This document shows positions 41,961 to 44,056 of a stretch of 44,056 bases of DNA, piece after piece (positions within the stretch are counted from its first letter, which is position 1; every line of letters starts with the position of its first letter). The position numbers were made by a program, and so were the translations under genes. Source of the DNA: Pseudomonadota bacterium (GTDB taxonomy: Bacteria; Pseudomonadota; Alphaproteobacteria; Acetobacterales; Acetobacteraceae). The stretch is taken from positions 1 through 44,056 of the forward strand of contig JAKBBM010000013.1 in the NCBI GenBank assembly GCA_021808545.1, given 5' to 3'. The notes under the pieces are model-generated. The model was not told where the DNA came from. It made no database searches and was given only the letters and a program-made list of their open reading frames with translations.

Positions 41961-42506
41961 CTGGCCTCGGCCAGCCCCAGACGGCTTGACTTGCTGCGCC
42001 AGATCGGGATCGAGCCAGACGGAATTTTTGCTCCCGAGATCGACGAAACGCCTCTGCCGGACGAATTGCCCCGCCCTTATGCGCGGCGCATGGCTTGGGC
42101 CAAATTGCAGGCCTGTGCTGCCCCGGGAATTGTTATCGCCGCCGATACTGTGGTGGCCGCCGGACGGCGGATTTTGCACAAAACCAGCACGCGGGACGAG
42201 GCGGCAACCTATCTGCGCCTGCTCTCCGGCCGCCGGCATAAAGTCTTCAGCGCCGTGGCCGTGCGCGCGCCAGATGGGCGGATGGCATGCCGCATATCCG
42301 TCTCCGCCGTCGGATTCGCCCGGCTGGATGACGAGCAAATCCAAGATTACCTTGCCAGCGGCGAATGGGACGGCAAGGCCGGCGGCTATGCCATTCAGGG
42401 CCAGGCCGCGCGCTTCATCGATTTCATATCCGGCTCTTATTCCGGCGTGGTGGGGCTGCCCTTGCATGAAACCGCCAATTTGTTGCGTGGCCTGGGCTGG
42501 CGATGA
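41961..42506 (+). CDS. maf: Maf-family nucleotide pyrophosphatase, non-standard start
   Basis: A Maf/HAM1-like nucleoside triphosphate pyrophosphatase, thought to remove modified or excess nucleotides. The family N-terminal signature (L)ASASPRRLDLLRQIGI is encoded from 41961; AADTVV carries the catalytic Asp, and GEWDGKAGGYAIQGQ is also typical. No ATG, GTG or TTG lies in this frame between the upstream stop at 41889 and TTG at 41991, and starting at 41991 would remove ASASPRR. Translation must begin at CTG (41961, two bases after the infA stop), ATT (41943, AAGGG nine bases upstream) or ATA (41955), probably coupled to infA. The end overlaps the next gene by 4 bases. Confidence 0.85.
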   Translation: MASASPRRLDLLRQIGIEPDGIFAPEIDETPLPDELPRPYARRMAWAKLQACAAPGIVIAADTVVAAGRRILHKTSTRDEAATYLRLLSGRRHKVFSAVAVRAPDGRMACRISVSAVGFARLDDEQIQDYLASGEWDGKAGGYAIQGQAARFIDFISGSYSGVVGLPLHETANLLRGLGWR

Positions 42507-43357
42507 TCGCCGCCGCACGCCAGGGCAGCCGCGTGCGGATCGCCCGGCTCATGGGCGACCAGCTGCTTGATTACACGATCTGGGATCTCACCCAGCCTGA
42601 CGGGGTGGGGGATATTTATACCGGCCGGATCGAGGCGGTAATGCCCTCTTTGGCCGGGCGGTTCGTCATGCTGGGCGATATATCCGGCTTTCTGCCCGAT
42701 AGTGCGGGGGGCAAACATCTCACCGAAGGCCAATATGCCGCCCTGCGCGTGACCCGTGCGGCCCTGGGCGGCAAGGGCCCGCGCCTGGAACTGCTGTCCG
42801 ATGAGCAACCCGCCGCCAAGCCCGGCCTGCTGCGGCGCGGGCCTGGCCCGCTGCTGGAGCTGGCCGCCCGCCATCCGGACGATGAGATTCTGCTGGATGA
42901 TTACGAGCTTCTGGCCCAGCTGCGCCCCGCTCTGGGCATGCGGGCCCGCTTTGCCGCCCCGGCGTTTGACGCTGTGCTGGAAGATGAACTGGCCGCCCTG
43001 GCCGCGCCGTTTGCCGCCCTGCCGCATGGGGCCAGCCTGCATATCACCCCCGCCCCGGCGGCGACCCTGCTCGACATCGATGCCGGACCAGCAAGCGCCA
43101 TGCCGCCTTTGGCACTGAACCTGGCCATCATCCCCGAACTTTGCCGGCAGATCGCCTTGCGCAACCTCTCGGGCGGTATTCTGGTCGATTTCGCCGGCTT
43201 AAAGGCCGCGCAACGGCAAAAACTGGCCGAGCCCTTGCGCGCCGCCTTGAAACAGGACCCGCTGCGCCCCACCCTGCTCGGCATCTCGCATCTGGGATTC
43301 GCCGAAATCAACCGCCGGCGCATCCGCCCGCCCTTGCACGAGCTGCTTGCCTCATGA
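42503..43357 (+). CDS. Minimal ribonuclease E/G-like protein
   Basis: A 284-residue RNase E/G-family protein. The S1-like part (GVGDIYTGRIEAVMPSLAGR, then FVMLGDISGFLP) is followed by a reduced catalytic region with Asp193 (LLDIDAG) and Asp229 (NLSGGILVDF), which match the two magnesium-binding aspartates of RNase E; the Asn two places after the first Asp is Gly here. The zinc-link CPxC and the small domain of full RNase G (about 490 residues) are absent. Short members in this operon position are common in alphaproteobacteria. Activity on RNA is uncertain. Overlaps maf and yacG by 4 bases each. Confidence 0.8.
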   Translation: MIAAARQGSRVRIARLMGDQLLDYTIWDLTQPDGVGDIYTGRIEAVMPSLAGRFVMLGDISGFLPDSAGGKHLTEGQYAALRVTRAALGGKGPRLELLSDEQPAAKPGLLRRGPGPLLELAARHPDDEILLDDYELLAQLRPALGMRARFAAPAFDAVLEDELAALAAPFAALPHGASLHITPAPAATLLDIDAGPASAMPPLALNLAIIPELCRQIALRNLSGGILVDFAGLKAAQRQKLAEPLRAALKQDPLRPTLLGISHLGFAEINRRRIRPPLHELLAS

Positions 43358-43509
43358 CCTGCCCGATTTGTAACAAGCCCTCCCATCCGGTTCACAAGCC
43401 ATTCTGCTCCCGCCGCTGCGCGGAAGTCGATCTCGGGCGCTGGATGACCGACAGCTACAAGCTGCCCGGCTCCAGCCCGAGCGAGGATGAAGACGACGCC
43501 GAAAATTAA
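43354..43509 (+). CDS. yacG: YacG-family zinc protein, DNA gyrase inhibitor type
   Basis: A 51-residue zinc-finger protein with Cys3, Cys6, Cys18 and Cys22 (CPIC and CSRRC) and the family tail DLGRWMTDSYKLPG. In E. coli YacG binds GyrB and inhibits gyrase. The acidic C-terminus SPSEDEDDAEN is common in the family. ATG at 43354 overlaps the RNase stop (ATGA). The last gene of the infA operon; the stop overlaps the convergent methyltransferase by 3-4 bases. Confidence 0.93.
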   Translation: MTCPICNKPSHPVHKPFCSRRCAEVDLGRWMTDSYKLPGSSPSEDEDDAEN

Positions 43510-44056
43510 CCAGTTTCCGGTTCATCCGGCTTTTGTGCGACCAGATAGATCATCCGCCGCGCGGTATTGAGCGTGCCCGCCTCCACCGCCGGGCGCAGCA
43601 TCTCCTCCAGCCGGGCGCGCTCATCCGGCGTGAAGGATGTGGCCATGATCTCATCCAGGCACGGCGCCCAAGGGTGCGGCGCCGTGGCGCGGAATACCGC
43701 CCAGGGGGTGGGCGGAGATGGTGCGGCGATAATTTCAAGCTCCAGCCGCGCCCGGGTAAAGCCGGCCCGCTGGGCAAAGCCCAACAGCTCACGCTCGGTA
43801 TAATTGGTGATCGGGCTGGCCGCGATCGCGGTCTCATCATCGGGAAATTGTGCTGCCTTCCATTTATGCAGCACCGCCAGATGCGCATCCGGCGCCCGCG
43901 CCAGGGCGGTGCGCATCGCCATGGCACCCAGCGCCTCGTCGCGGAACAAGGGTTCGGCCACGGACAGCCAGCCTCCCGGCCGCAGCACACGGAAAATCTC
44001 GGCAAAAGCGGCGGGTTTGTCGGCCACATAAGCCAGACAGGAGCGGGCGGTGACGA
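43506..44056 (-). CDS. SAM-dependent methyltransferase, C-terminal part (cut by window edge)
   Basis: The frame runs off the window end, leaving 183 residues of a class I methyltransferase. VTARSCLAYVADKPAAFAEI (start of the visible part) followed by FRVLRPGGWLSVAEPLFRD is the post-motif-II region of UbiE-like methyltransferases; SAM motif I must lie upstream of base 44056. The C-terminal half (ITNYTERELLGFAQRAGF) supplies the typical R-Y/F-x-E-x-E-L segment. Substrate unknown. Convergent with yacG. Confidence 0.82.
   Translation of the reverse strand, partial: VTARSCLAYVADKPAAFAEIFRVLRPGGWLSVAEPLFRDEALGAMAMRTALARAPDAHLAVLHKWKAAQFPDDETAIAASPITNYTERELLGFAQRAGFTRARLELEIIAAPSPPTPWAVFRATAPHPWAPCLDEIMATSFTPDERARLEEMLRPAVEAGTLNTARRMIYLVAQKPDEPETG

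Overview
The window is GC-rich, gene-dense bacterial chromosome with 41 protein genes and one tRNA gene. It looks alphaproteobacterial, most likely Acetobacteraceae or a close relative (inference). Supporting signs are the order infA-maf-RNase E/G-yacG, an Hsp20 gene followed by a DUF1150 gene, a DNA polymerase IV with an N-terminal CxxC...CxxC extension, a class II DAHP synthase, a GAAC-N7-GAAC site (the alphaproteobacterial LexA box) and a tRNA with encoded CCA. I see no insertion sequence, integrase, CRISPR array or plasmid function. No gap without a gene exceeds 300 bases; the largest are 2678-2895, 26825-27024 and 28980-29161.

Layout. 1-5955: a cut-off dihydroorotase, a GT9 glycosyltransferase, a YgfZ-like folate-binding protein, a small repeat protein and a 1019-residue double glycosyltransferase. 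6027-14537 (+): glutathione reductase, class II DAHP synthase, nicotinate phosphoribosyltransferase, NAD synthetase and a SWIM-SNF2 helicase. The DAHP synthase, phosphoribosyltransferase and NAD synthetase genes are joined by 4-base overlaps. 14560-14630 holds two hairpins between convergent units. 14643-17819 (-): DinB, an SDR oxidoreductase and a membrane acyltransferase. 17922-19156 (+): exported MsrA and MsrB. 19104-24962 (-): cysQ, a His/Asp-rich lipoprotein, then bioF, an alpha/beta hydrolase, bioC, pabB and pabC joined by start-stop overlaps, which ties biotin precursor synthesis to folate precursor synthesis.

25049-28979 is the most interesting stretch. After pepA there is a 77-codon gene whose sigma70-type promoter has a LexA box lying exactly over the -35 hexamer. 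Divergent from it is a LexA/CI-like S24 repressor that keeps the self-cleavage Ala-Gly, Ser and Lys, with a 12-base perfect palindrome near its start. Downstream are a roadblock/LC7 protein and a second protein that fuses a diverged roadblock domain to a protoglobin-like domain whose proximal heme histidine is replaced by Phe. I propose a damage- or stress-responsive locus with a heme-less globin sensor. No Ras-like GTPase partner is in the window.

29162-38659: tRNA-Val(GAC), a CLC antiporter, a prolyl oligopeptidase-family enzyme, dnaE, a cluster of alternating palindromic repeats that supplies the last codons of truA, then truA, fmt and def. 38795-43509 (+): hsp20 and DUF1150, then hisG-hisD-infA-maf-RNase E/G-yacG. 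Here infA starts with TTG and maf has no ordinary start codon upstream of its signature motif. A partial methyltransferase ends the window. Coordinates, motifs and overlaps were read from the sequence; family names come from recognisable motifs; regulatory statements are inference.
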